Shown here: positions 38,571 through 51,800 of the stretch, in pieces
Layout: every line of letters begins with the position of its first letter
Numbering within the stretch: the first letter of the stretch is position 1
Source of the DNA: Pratylenchus scribneri
Lineage: Eukaryota; Nematoda; Chromadorea; Rhabditida; Pratylenchidae
Reading direction: 5' to 3'
Length of the DNA stretch: 64,000 nucleotides
Assembly: GCA_030063045.1 (NCBI GenBank)
Contig: JAQSEB010000090.1
Span: forward strand, 372,001 to 436,000
Made by a program: the position numbers and the translations under genes
Notes under the pieces: generated by a model
The model's input: the letters and a program-made list of their open reading frames with translations, nothing else
What the model was told of the DNA's origin: nothing
The model's database searches: none

Positions 38571-39432
38571 AAGAGAAGGTGACTGTGAAATTCCATTATA
38601 ATATAATTTAATTTCCATTTGATTTTAAATTTTAAATTATTTTTATTAATCTTTTATTTTATATGTGTGCGAAATAGTCTGCATACTGCATTATATTTGT
38701 AAAATTTTAAGTTTTAAGGTTTCATAAAATTAAATTAATTTATGTGTTGCAAAAAAATTTCTAAAAACCCAAACAAAAATTCCATTCAATAGCAGCAGGG
38801 ATTTCCTCATGCCCACTCCATCTCACATCGAATCCATGCCCCAAAATGATCATCGTACAAAAAAACTTTATAAATAAAATTTTATCCAAATGAAAAAAAT
38901 ATATGTAATTAATTCAACTTGAAATCAAAGAATGAACGAAAATATAGAATTTAAATTTAATTATTAAATGGGGGGAAGACAGTCGAATAATTTTTCTCTT
39001 TTTGCGCATTGTGAAAAAGCAATTAAAATTTGTATTTTTGGCAATAATTTGCGAGAAGAAGATAAAAATATTTGGAAAAATAATGGAGATATGTAATTAT
39101 TTGAGAAAAAATATTAAGAAATTTATAAATCTGTAAACAAAATAGTGAAAGGAAATAAATCATTTTGAATGGGAAAATACAATCAAAATAGAGGCTAAAT
39201 TGCCAAAATGTCAAGGGAAGACGAATTCTTTCAATTGATTTTTTGGGTCAAAAAATAAATTTAATTAGAATTTGGCTTATATAATTTTTGGCTCTGGATT
39301 TCTTTTTTGGCTCTTAAGAGATTTTTTGGCATTTTAAAAATGACGATGAAAATATTTTGGTATTTTCTTATTAGACATTGGGGCATTTTGGAAAGATCGA
39401 AAAGATTTCATATCATTTCTTCTCCATTTCTT
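38571..39432. other. Spacer between satellite and filamin, including the filamin 3' flank
   Basis: The first part (to about 39300) is AT-rich with a less AT-rich patch at 38775-38860 that encodes nothing clear. It has TTTATGTGTTGCAAAAAAA at about 38740. The last part should contain the filamin 3' UTR on the minus strand. I see no strong AATAAA there and cannot place the poly(A) site. Confidence 0.4.
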
Positions 39433-39828
39433 TCAATAATGATGTTTTCCACTGTAAATGGCCCTGGGTGGAGGATGGGGATGCACAATTTGCATTTGAT
39501 GATGCGGCCCAACAGGGATTGGGCCATGCGGATGTGGAGGCATTTGATGAGGGTGAATTTGCATTTGTGGCATCATTTGAAGGCCACCACTGATGCTGGA
39601 GCCTGGAGTGAGGCGACCACCACCTCCGGAAATGCTCTTTTGTTGCTGTTGGAAATGGGGCTGAAATAAATGGAATTAAATTAAAATCAAAAAATTTTTA
39701 TTTATTTATTTAATTTTTACAGGTGGAATTGGTGCACCCATAATTGACATTGGTTGATGTGGATGTGGAGGCGGCATAAAGCCGGGTGGAATGAATGGAG
39801 ATGCTGGAGTGGGCGAAGGGGCGCCTCC
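39433..39828 (-). other. fln-1: Filamin exons 41-42: Pro/His/Met/Gln-rich C-terminal tail
   Basis: Exons are 39721-39828 and 39433-39660, encoding about 111 residues after the last Ig-like repeat. The tail contains FIPPGFMPPPHPHQPM, HFQQQQKS and HPHPPPRAIYSGKHHY. Vertebrate filamins stop at the last repeat, so this extension is an addition. It reads in one frame with proper splice sites to a TGA. Confidence 0.85.
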
Positions 39829-42800
39829 CTTAAAAAATTAGAATTTATTTTAAAAATAAAAAAATTATTTTTACCGCAAGGAAACGTTGCAATTCCTGTT
39901 CCGTATCAACGATCAACACGAAAAATGGAGAGCCTATAAATTGATAATTAATTTTAATTTATATGGTAAATTTTTTAAAATTATTTTAACAAATGACAAT
40001 AAAAAAATAAATTATTTTCGAGACTTTTTATAGGAAAAAAATTTCCATTTTCCACAAAAATTTAATAAAATTTTTGTAATATCTACCTGGCACATGTTGT
40101 CCATGCCATTTCACTTCAACTTGATAATCGCCGGGTTCTCGTGGTTCATATCTTGAATTAAAATTTTTTTAAATTTTTTATAATAATTATTTATAAGAAA
40201 ATATTAAATTTTTAAAACCATAAGAAAAACATCTATTTTGATTTTTAAATAAATATTTTTGAAAAATATCCTTTGATATTTGCTTATCTACACAAATGAT
40301 CGAAAATTATTAATTTTAAAATTTAAAAATAAAAGAAATTTTTTGAAAAATGCAAAATTAAAAAATTAATTATTTTATCAATTATTCGATTATTTTAAAT
40401 TTTGTTTTTTCTCTTCTTTAATAAATTATTCAAATTTATTTATTTTTTGCTTATTTTTTCTAAACTCATAAAATATTATAATTTTCTTGTAATTAAAAAG
40501 CATCCTATAAATTTGAAAATAAAAAAGCAAAGATATGGATTTCTTCAATTGAATTTAAAATAAATAAATAATTAAATGAGACAGACGCACTTGCAATGGA
40601 TTGTCCTCTCTTGTTCCCTGTCTCTTTGCATTTCCACATTGAATGCCCCTTTTGGTCCCCTGACTCGGACGGTCAATTGGCCGGCGCCCGCCCCTTTTGT
40701 TTCCACAACAAAATTTGATTTGAAACTGTGCAAAATTCCATGTTCAATTCCAGGGCCATATACACGGACTGGAATATACAAGGGAAATATTTACAAATTT
40801 TTCCAATTTTTGTGCCAACCTTTTGTGGCATCCGGAGGATGGTTAACATTGAATGTGAATGGACTGTGGCGGACATGTTCATTCTCGTATTTGACTGATA
40901 AAACATGTTTGCCCAACTCCTTTGGCTGAACTCGAAGCATATACTGAAAAATTGAAAAAAATTATAAAAATTTTTCGGCCAAATTAAAATATATTTATGT
41001 AAATTTATATATATAAAAATGCTATTAAAAATTATTTGTTAAAAAATTAATTAATCTTGACATAAATAATATAATTATTAGACAAAAATATCTAAATAAT
41101 TTCATTATAATTTTCTAATAATTTCCACATACCGTTCCATCCCGATTGTCCAACAATTCGCAATATTCCATTTGAGTTGGTCCAGCACATTGTGCGGAAA
41201 TTTGGCCAGGTCCCGCCCTTCTCGCATCGATTTGAGTGCGTAAATCCTCACCAATAATTCCCATTTTCAGGGGCCGATTGTCCACTTCAATCAATTCTGC
41301 CGGATGAGAATGGCTTTCCACGAGGACCTTTAAATTAATTTAAAATAGTAAAATCTCATTGTCTTTATTAAATAAAGGGAAAAATATTGCAAAAAATAAT
41401 TAAATAAAATTTTAATAATAATTAAATTGATATTTATCAAAATCAATTAAATAATAATTTTTAATCTTTACGGTGGTCGGCGACCCGGGCACATGTTGGC
41501 CATCAATTTGCACGGACAATTGATATGTTCCACCGACCAATGCAGTGTAAGTACCCTTATTAAATAATTAAATATAATTATTAAAAGATTAAATATATAA
41601 ATTTAATATTAATAATTTTTTTAATGATTAAACACATTTTTTAATTGATTATTTTGATTCAATTTTGTTATGAGTTTTATTATTACGGATTATTAAGTTC
41701 AAAATATAATTTTATTTTGGGTGAAATAATTTATGGGTTTATTTGTATTTTTATTTTTAAAAATATTTTATTATTATTTAAAAATATTTTAAATTTTTTT
41801 AAATTAATTTTATTTTCAATTAAAATTTTGATATAAGAAATTTCTGCCAACTTTGTAAACTTGATTCCTCAATGCACTAATTTTCACGGGTACATCTGCC
41901 TTTTCCCCGAGCAATGTTCCAGTGCATTTCCCAATGCTTCCTTTTCGCATTTCACTGGCATCAACAATGAATTCGGCTGGCTCACGAATTCGGGCTGAAT
42001 GCAGGCCATCACCGCGAAGGATTACCTTGGAAAAAAATTTTTATATTTAATTTTTTAAATTTTTTTTAAATTTTAATTTTGGCTCCCACATTGACTTTTT
42101 TTCTTTGTATTTTACGATATAATTTTTAACAAATTTATTAAAATTAAAAAACAAAATATATATGGGTTGCAAAAAAAATTCATTGTTTTTTGATTAAAAT
42201 TAAATTCGATGGAATAAAATTGAATCAACTTTAAAATTTATTTAATTAAAATAGAATATTCGGTTTAATATTTTATAATTAAAAAGAATTAAATTTTAAT
42301 TATTAATTTAAAAATATTTTATTTAAAATCTATCAACATCGCCAACCTTTCCAATATCCAAATGTTCAACAATGTGTCGTTCTCCATTTTGTTTGACTTC
42401 TTCCGCCGCTTCCTCCACAACTCTTCTTTTTCCCCCATATCCATTGTTGGCAACATTTTCACCTTTGCCAGATTCCGTTGCAATGGCCAATATTGGGTAG
42501 GCGCTTGGCACAACTAATTCTAAAATTAAAAAAATATTTATTTATTGAATTATAATAAAGAGAAATCAAAAAACTTCTTTGGAAGAAGTTTAAAATATTA
42601 AAAATTTTAAATTATAATTTATTTTTTATTTTGCAATCCTGTCTTTTGAATCTTTTTTTTAAATAATTTGCGTAGTAATTTTATAAAATTTAAACTTCAA
42701 AAATAATTTATGGTATGCATTTTCATATTAAATTTAATAGTTATGTCAATTTTATAAAATTATTAATAAAATAATTTAAATTATTTATTTTAAATTTAAC

Positions 42801-45800
42801 AAACCTGAACAATACAAATAAATTTTGTATTTTCCAGTGCGTTTTGGCATAAAATGCAATTGGAATTTGCCATAGCCCAATGAATGAATTTGTGGTTGAC
42901 GATCGCCGGACAATAATTCGCCATCGGAATCGCGCACTTCTGCACGCAATTTGGCTTAAAATTATGGAATACAAATATAATTATTTTTTAAAGAAAATGC
43001 AGGAAAACATTGAAAATAATTAAATTTTTTTAAATTATTCCACAATTTTACAAACTCATAAAAAATAATTTAGCAAAGTAATTTAAATAATTGCATTTTT
43101 TAATTGAAATAGTAAAATTGAGTTGCATCCTCGATCAAATATTATAAAATTAAAAATGTTTAAATAAATTTAAAAATATTTCCCAAAATGGGAAAAACCA
43201 AAATGTATTTAAAAATTAAATTGATAAAAATTTTACCTGGACCAGCTGCTGTCGCATCAATGTCAATCAAATTTTTCTGATCAATTTGTAGTTGGAGCAT
43301 TCCATCCGGCCCAAAATTTCGATCATCCAAAATCACTTTGCTGGGATCAACAACGGCAACTGGGAATGGCGATCCTAAAAATGTACATTTTTTTAATTGA
43401 AAATATAAATTTTTTAAAACCATAAAATAAATCCATATTTTTAATTATAATTCTATGCCATTTTTTTGTACTAAATACTAAATCAAAGCGACTATTGAAT
43501 TGACGTCAAAATAAATTTATAAAAATATTTAATTTAAAAAAAAATTTTCTTTATTTATCAAAAAATAAATTCCAAATTTTTTGCCTTCTCAAATAATTCA
43601 GTTAAAAATAAATTTGTAAAATAAAAATTACAATAAAAAAATATGAATTTTACTACTTTCTTTCGAAATTATTTACCTTATAAATTAAATTAGATCTATC
43701 ATTTAAATTTATATAATTAAATTTGCCGTAATTTAAATTTGACTAATAATAAAATCATCCTCCTTACCGTGAACTGGCCGATTATTGAATTCCACATGGA
43801 CTTGATGATGGCCAACATCCTGTGGCCTGAAAGTGATTTCCGTTGTTTCATCCGGCCTTCGATTTGTGTTGTGCCGAATTCGTTCACCGCTTTCATTTCG
43901 AACTTCAACCTAAAAAATTATTAAAAATATTTAATAAATGGAATATCATTGGTTCAAAAACCGGTTTAATAATATTTACCTTCAATCCTCCGGGCTGTTT
44001 GTTAGCATCAAAAATCATCGATGCCTGTTGGCCCCTTTCCACCGCATAATCCAATGCAGCCCCATAAACGGTTGGAGCCCTTTGCTCTTCGACCACCAAC
44101 GAAAATGGAGAGCCAAGAATGGAGAAACCGGCCAATTTCAGAGATAATTTGTGGATACCCAATTTGGTTGGCAAAAATGTGAACGAATCTTCGCCAAGGG
44201 AATTTTTGACCTAAAGAAAAAAAATTTGAAAATTATTTTTATCAGTATGACTACAAAATAATAGGTTTTTCACCGGTCAAAAATGAAAATATTAATATTA
44301 TTTTTCACTTTTTTTTCTTTAACAAAAAATGGAATATTTTATTTTTAAAGTAATAATATTATTTAATTCCAATAATAATTGAATTCTTATTTAATTGAAA
44401 TAATACCATTTTTATTAAAAAAACTAAATCTCATAAAAAATTCTTTGTATAATTTCTTTATAATTTTTTTTAAAAAATTTTGATTGATAAAAATTCATTC
44501 CACAACATCGGGACTAAAAAATTTATTAAAAAGATAAATATAATTAAAAATAAGTTAATTTAAACTACACAAAAGATTTATTTCATATTCTATATTTTCA
44601 AAATGCACAAGCTTTTTGTTGAAATTTTTAAAACCATAAAAAATTCTTGAAAAATTTTTTATATTTTATGAGAAAAAAAAATAATAAAAAAATTTTAAAA
44701 AATTTAGTTAAAAAATAGTAGTTTTTTGTGAGATGAAAATTAAACTCATAAAATGAATTAGGAAGAATTTTGTTAAATTTCAATATATTGTAACGAACCA
44801 AAAAATATGGCTATGTTTATTTATAAATTTGAAATAAAAAATATTTAGATAATTCGTTCACCTTGTCCATTTTGAGTGTATCTCCTTGTGGGTCGACTAA
44901 TTCCGCATTTAATGGGCCATTTCCAGCAGATTTTCGGTTTACTGAAAATTTGAAAAAAATAATTTTTAAATAGAAATAATATTTTTATTTTATTAAAATA
45001 AAAAATAATTAATTTATTATTCATCCTAGCATATTTACCAATAAAATGTGCCAAAGTTCGAAGGGAGAATGGTCGATCGATGCCGCGTACTTGAACCTTT
45101 TTTGGGTCGACAACTTCACAGGCAAATGGCGAACCATGGATTGGCACATCTCCGAATGTGACTTCAATATTATGAGTACCTAAAATATTTATTCAAAATT
45201 ATTGAATTAAAAATTTACTTTTTAGAAAAATTATAAAAATTTTTTCAGATATTTAAAATTATAAAAAACGATTATAAAAATTTTAAAAATTTCATTATAA
45301 ATTTATAGCCATTTTCGGCTGAATATTTTGAAATAATAATTTAAAAAATTAAATAAAAAATCGAATCAAAATGCCGGTTAAAAAATTTTTTAAGGGATTT
45401 ATTTAATTACAGAAATGTTTTATTTTTCAGCGCATCTCATAAATTAATAATTTAATTTGCTTATTAAATTACATTTCTATTTTCTATGGGTTTAAAAAGG
45501 AAGGCAAAAAAAAATTCAATTTTTATAAAAAAAAATAAAATAATTAAATTCTCTTATTTTATTAATTTAAATAATAAAATTCACCACAAATTTCGGGCGT
45601 AAATTCGACCCAATAGCTGTCATCTTGTTGTTTATAGCATCGAACGGGTAATGGACTACCTTGAGGATCTGCAAATAAAAATTTGAATAAATTATTTTAA
45701 TAAATTAGTTTTTACTAATTAATATTTTTTATCGTTAAAGTGATATAGAGAAGAATAAAGTGTGAAAATATGTTAATGAAAGAAAATTAGTTTGTGAAAA

Positions 45801-48800
45801 AAATGTGCAAAAAATTAACAAGGGATTAATGGAAATCAAGCAAGCAAAAAATTAGGAAATTAAATATCTTTCAAGATTTTATAGCCAAAGCAATAAAAAA
45901 ACCAAAAAAGGGAAAATGAATAAAATTAAAAATTAAGTTTTTAAATACTTATAAAAATAATTAATAAATATAAAAATAATAGATTAATTTTTTTGAAAAT
46001 TTCGAAAATAATTTCAGGAAGAAAATGGAAGGAATGTGAAAAAATGAAGTAAAGAATTAATTTGAAATAAATTCAATTAATTAATTATAATTAGGAACAC
46101 CCACCAATAACGACCACATTGCATTCCACTCGGCCAGTGCCTGGAGGAGCATCAATGCTGAATCGCTTTGAATGGCCAATTTGGGCACTGGTAAAATTTA
46201 GAAAATTTTAATCTTTCATTTTATGATTAAATTTTCAAAATTGATTGATAAAAAGTGAGCAAGAATTCTGTATCATTCATACGCAGTTTCTTTGGCTTAT
46301 TTTCCATTTTTTTACAATAAATTTATGAGAAATTAAAAAAATTATTTTTTTTTTTGAATTTTACCACATTCCGGGATTTCTTAGATATTATTGAGTATTT
46401 TCTTAACTATTTTTCTGTCCAATGAATATGGTAAAATAAGCAATAATGGAATTTTTATGTGGTTTACCTTGTCATGTCGCCAACTAGCCGCAATTCTTCT
46501 TCACCAATTTCTGCTTCTTCAACCACATTCTCGTGGATTTGATGTGGAGATTGTTTTGCGGTGGATGCAATGGCCGATGGAACAACCAAATGGTCGGTGG
46601 CTGTACGAACGGAATCAGTCCTCTCCGATTCGGAACGACTTGGTCGTGGTGAGCGGGGTGGGGCCGGCAAAATAGCACAATGCATTGGACTTCCTTTGAG
46701 AGGATGGAATTATTTTTGAATTTAATTATTTTTTGATAAAATTTTTTTAAATACTATTTTTTTTATGTTTGGCAAGTGTTGTATATTAATTAAAAATTAA
46801 AATTATTTTGTAAAATTCAATTAAATTATTTTTTACATTTTTTATTTAATTTACATCAAAATATAATATTTAAATAAAAAAATTAATAAAAAAATATTTA
46901 TATTAAAAATGTTTTTTAAAATTAATTTCATAATTAATAAATTTTATTAAATAAAAATTTTTGAAAAATTAATTTTTTGTAATGTTCATATTTAAAAAAA
47001 ATTCTTTAAAAGCATTTCTTAAGAATTTTTCTTTATTGTTATTAGTTTTGTAAATTTTTAATAATTTAATTGACAATTTTTATAGGATGATTTGTTTTGT
47101 AAACAATATTTTTTGTAAGATTTTATTATTTTTTAATTTAATAAATAAAAAATTAATTAATAATTATTATGGGTTACAAATTTGCAATATTTTTGCAGCA
47201 TATTTTCTAGCAATTAATTTAATACCTGGCACCGGCACTCCATTGAATTTGACACTGATTGAATGTTCTTGTGCCTCTTGCGGCGTGAATGAAACTCGGA
47301 ATCGGGCTTGGCCTTCGGCTTGCACATAATTTGGCACATTCCTTTTTCCAACACTGACAATTATTTCCATATTCCCTGCACCAGCTTTAGCTGCATCAAT
47401 CGTGAATGTGCAGGCACGGCCAACCTTAATATATGAGTTCAATTTTCATTCGTACAAATAAATTTTTTATTCAATATTCTTGTAGAATGGCATCAAATTT
47501 TTATTCGCATTCAAATTTATTTAAAAATGATAATCATTTTATTTACTTGTCCATTTTGGCCATCCAATGCCAATTTTACGCAATTCGCATCAAATGCTTT
47601 TGCTGTGAACGGTGAGCCCGGAATGGGTTGGCCGCCCCATTTTATGGAAATCTATAAAAATAATAGAATTAATTTTTAAATGAATAATCACAATGACGAA
47701 CTTTTTAAAAAATTTAAAAAAAAATTTTTGTAAATTTTTGTAACTCATAAATTATAAAATCTATTTTTTTTATAAATTAATTATTTAAATAAGTTGAAAA
47801 CAATTAAATTGAAGGATGGTTTGCTTGAACGAAATTAAAATAATTTTAAAAATTTTTTAAATTAAATTAAAAAATAATTGTATCAATTATTATTTAAAAA
47901 ATTTATAAAAAATTTATTACTCTAATATTATTTAAATTAATGTAAATTTATTTTTTTCTCTAGCACAACCTGATGATTGCCAACACTTTTTGGCGTGTAC
48001 CGCACCACAGTCCGGGTTCGTTCATCTTCATAAGCGGCCACATCCACTGGCAACAATTCACCGCGAGGATCCTAAAATAATAATAAATTTTGATTTGGAT
48101 AATTTACTTTTTATATTTCTATTTTAAGTTTTTGATAAAAATTTCCCGTAAAGAGCTTTTTTTAAATATAAATTAACTTTTAAAGAATTGATTTTATTCA
48201 AATCGAACGAGAAAGAAAGTCAATAATATTTTAAGATAAAAAATTTTAACTATTTTAGTGATTCATTTTTTTAATTTTTTATGAATTTCAATTTAACTTG
48301 TTAAAAATAATTTTTAGATTTAATGCATTAATTGTTTTATTAAAATATTCTATTGGTTTGTGAAGGAAAAAAAATATGCAATTTAAAAGAAATTAACAAA
48401 TTATATTTATTTTCTTTATTTGAATAATATTTTTATATAATTTTTTAAAAAAAAATTTATTAAAAATTTTCGAACGTATTGAATTGCTTCATTTTTTAAT
48501 TAAAAATGCTTTTCTCTTACATTTTTAGAAATTCCTTATTCTTAATTTTCTATGGGTTTTTTTAAAAATCAATGGGAAATGTGGTTAATTGTAGAACATA
48601 AAATAATTAATTTGTATTTTAATGACAAATTAAATTTATTTCAATTTAAATTTTTAAATTTTCGACTCGAGCGATCAATACGTGTATTAAAAAATAAATC
48701 AATTTTTCTTCCATTTTTAGAAATTTTTTATGTTTAATTTTCTATATGTTTCAAAAATCAATCATTGAGTAATTTGTTTAATTTTAGAAAAAAATTTTTA

Positions 48801-51800
48801 ATATATCAACATCATTTTAGTAATTTTTAAATTAATTTTAATAAAGTTTTTATTAAATTTTAAATTTTATTTTTTTAATTTTTGGTTAATTTCGTCGATA
48901 TTATTATACAAAATTATATTTTTGTTGAATTTTTATAAATTCCTTATTCTTAATTTTCTATGGGTTCTAAAAATCATTCAAAAATGTCAGCAATTATACA
49001 TATTTTTGCTGACCGTGATTTGCACTTTGGGCAATGATTCAACAATTTGTTCTGATTGTTCGTCGTCAAAATGGGCATCCACAAAAAATTCGGTGGATTC
49101 GCCCACAGGAATTCGTTCAAGGCCAACCCCGGCGGCCGAAAATGTGATGCCAAATTGTGGTCGGGAAGGAGTTGCGACGGCAGCAGCAGAGGAGGGTGAA
49201 AATTGTTGTTGACCGATGGCATTTTGAAGCCGGCAAATGAATGGGGAACCGGGGACAGGCTGAAAGGAATATTTTTTAAATAAATTTCTTTTTAAATATT
49301 TAATAAAATTGCTTGAAAACGGAAAATTAATTAGCAATTTAAAATTTTAATTTTATTTTGATTAGTAATTCTGGTACTTTTGGAGTTTACAACCTCTTTT
49401 TTCCTTAAAAGTGAAATTGAAGGGTCCTCCTATGTGTTTTAGGGATGGTTTAGGTTTACGTGAAATGATTTTGACCCATTGCCATCCGTATCCCTGAAAG
49501 ACCATAAATCTAATCTTGATGAACCAAAAGCGGACCCTTCACGATTTCCCATCTCAATAAAAAGAGAGGGCAAACTCAATAAGTACCGCTTAATTCTAAT
49601 TTAATTCAGATTAGCATTTTTGATTTATAACTTTTCTAAGATTTTTATAGGGTTCTCTACATATTTGATTTTCCATTTGTAAACATTTTTTAATAATTTT
49701 GACCGGATCCTTTGAGTCTTAAATTTTTAAAATAGTCCCTTTTCAATATTATTTAATGCTTTAAAGAATAAACAAATTTATGAGTTGCATTTATAATAAT
49801 TTTGTTCATTAATTTAAAGAATCTTTCACTGATATATTTTTTCTTAATCTTATCATCAAAATTGAATATAATATCAATAATAAATATTTTCCTACCTCAT
49901 TGTTGAATCGAACGGAAATTTGATGGTCGATTGGCTCTCGGGGCACAAATGTGATTTCATATTTGTGTTGGCCAAGTGCATGAGCCATCGATGGAATTTT
50001 CTTCAATTTTGAGAATAAATTAATTTAAAAAATTTTAAAAATATATTCAAAATACCCCTTCATTGACGGCCACTTCCAAATTACCAACCCCTGCTTGGCT
50101 TGCATCTACCACAAAACTAACGGGCTTTTCCACACTTCCATCGGGGATTGAGTGCACCAAAATTTCTGGAATAAGAATATTTTTAAATTATCAAAATAAA
50201 TTTAATATTTAAATTTTAAAAATAAATTACAATTTTATAAATTTAATATTTTTAAAAATTTTTATAATAAATTTTTAAATAAGTAAATTAACAAATTTTA
50301 ATTGTCATTATCTTGAAATATAAAAAATATCCAATGAAATATATTTTTTATTACGAACTTGCTGGATCGTAAACACGGCATGTGAAAGGGGAACCATCGA
50401 CTTCGACGCCTCCAATTCGAATTTCCACATCATGGTCGCCTTCGAAAGAAATTAATAAAAAAATTAAAAATTAAAATTACTCACCAACGCGTTTTGGAAT
50501 GAATTTAATTCGTCGGCTGTTCGGTCCTTCCGGCACAATTTCCACTTCCAAAATTTGTCTGTCCAAATCTGTTAATTTTTTAAACACATTCGTTTTTTTA
50601 TTAAATTATTTTTTTCGAATAAAGCGTTCCAATTTGTTTTTCCTTGAAAATAATAAATTATGTAATAAATTTTATCAAAAGTGCTGAAAAATCACTGCAA
50701 AAAATCAGGGTAATTTGGTGACTTTTTATTTTTGAAAAATGGAAAAAATGTCAAAATAAAAATTATCGGTGAATAATTTCTCTTGCACTAACCGGTAACT
50801 TGTGCCTGCACCAGTTCATCGCCTTTTGGCAATGTGACCAACAATTCAACCGGTCGACCAACTCGACTCAATGAAGGCAATTTGCTGACCAAAGGGTGGC
50901 CTCCGGCACCACTTCCACTAGGGGACATCATCGAGGCTGCACCGCCGATTGGTCCACCAACGGCAATTTCCTTTGAGGGTGATTTTGAATGTCCATTTTG
51001 TGGAGAATGCTTTTCCTTTCCTTTCTTCTCCTTTTTCTTCTTGCCCGGCCTAAATTTGATTAATTTATTTTTGTGATCTTTAAATTGGAAATAAAATTCA
51101 ATTATTAAAAAAAATTTTTTGGGAATTTTTTATATTATTTTTATTTAATTTTAAATATTTATTTTGGCGTCTTCTTCGAGTGTGATATTTTTTGAATTTT
51201 ATCAAAAAATTGATGTACATTTATATAAAATTGAAATCGTTTATTTTATGAGATGAAAATATTCATTTTTAATGAAAAATTTTTCGAATTTTCTGAACCC
51301 ATAAAACTATTCATAAATAATTCAAGAAAAGTGTTCGGATTATTTTACAATCAAAATTAAATTTTATTTTTCAACTATAAACTTTTTAATGATTTAAAAA
51401 ATTGGGTTTCTTTAAAAAAAAATGTAATATATTATGATTAAAATTTAATTAAAAAATTTAGTGTGCTTATTAATTATTTTCATTTCCAGATTTTTTATGA
51501 GTTTAATAAATTAATAAATTTTATCATTTTTTTTTATTTTGCTTACATTGGCGATCCATCTGGACCCAAAATTGGTGGCTCAACAATGTTCACCTCAAAT
51601 GGACTGCCTTTGACCACTTCCTTGTTGAAAGTGATATGCACCTTAAACGGGAATAAAATTAATAAATTTTTAAACAATTTGAATAAGTTAAATTGATTTG
51701 CTTCCTTATTGATATTATTTTATTTATGTGTTAAAAATGTATTTTTAGAGGCAATTATTTATGTGTTTAATTTTGTTCTTGCTCATTTTTGACGGGATAT

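Noticed and set aside
39307..39669. Open frames of up to 120 codons on the plus strand over the filamin 3' end
   Set aside because: They are antisense to filamin exons 41-42, which read through with proper splice sites and phase.
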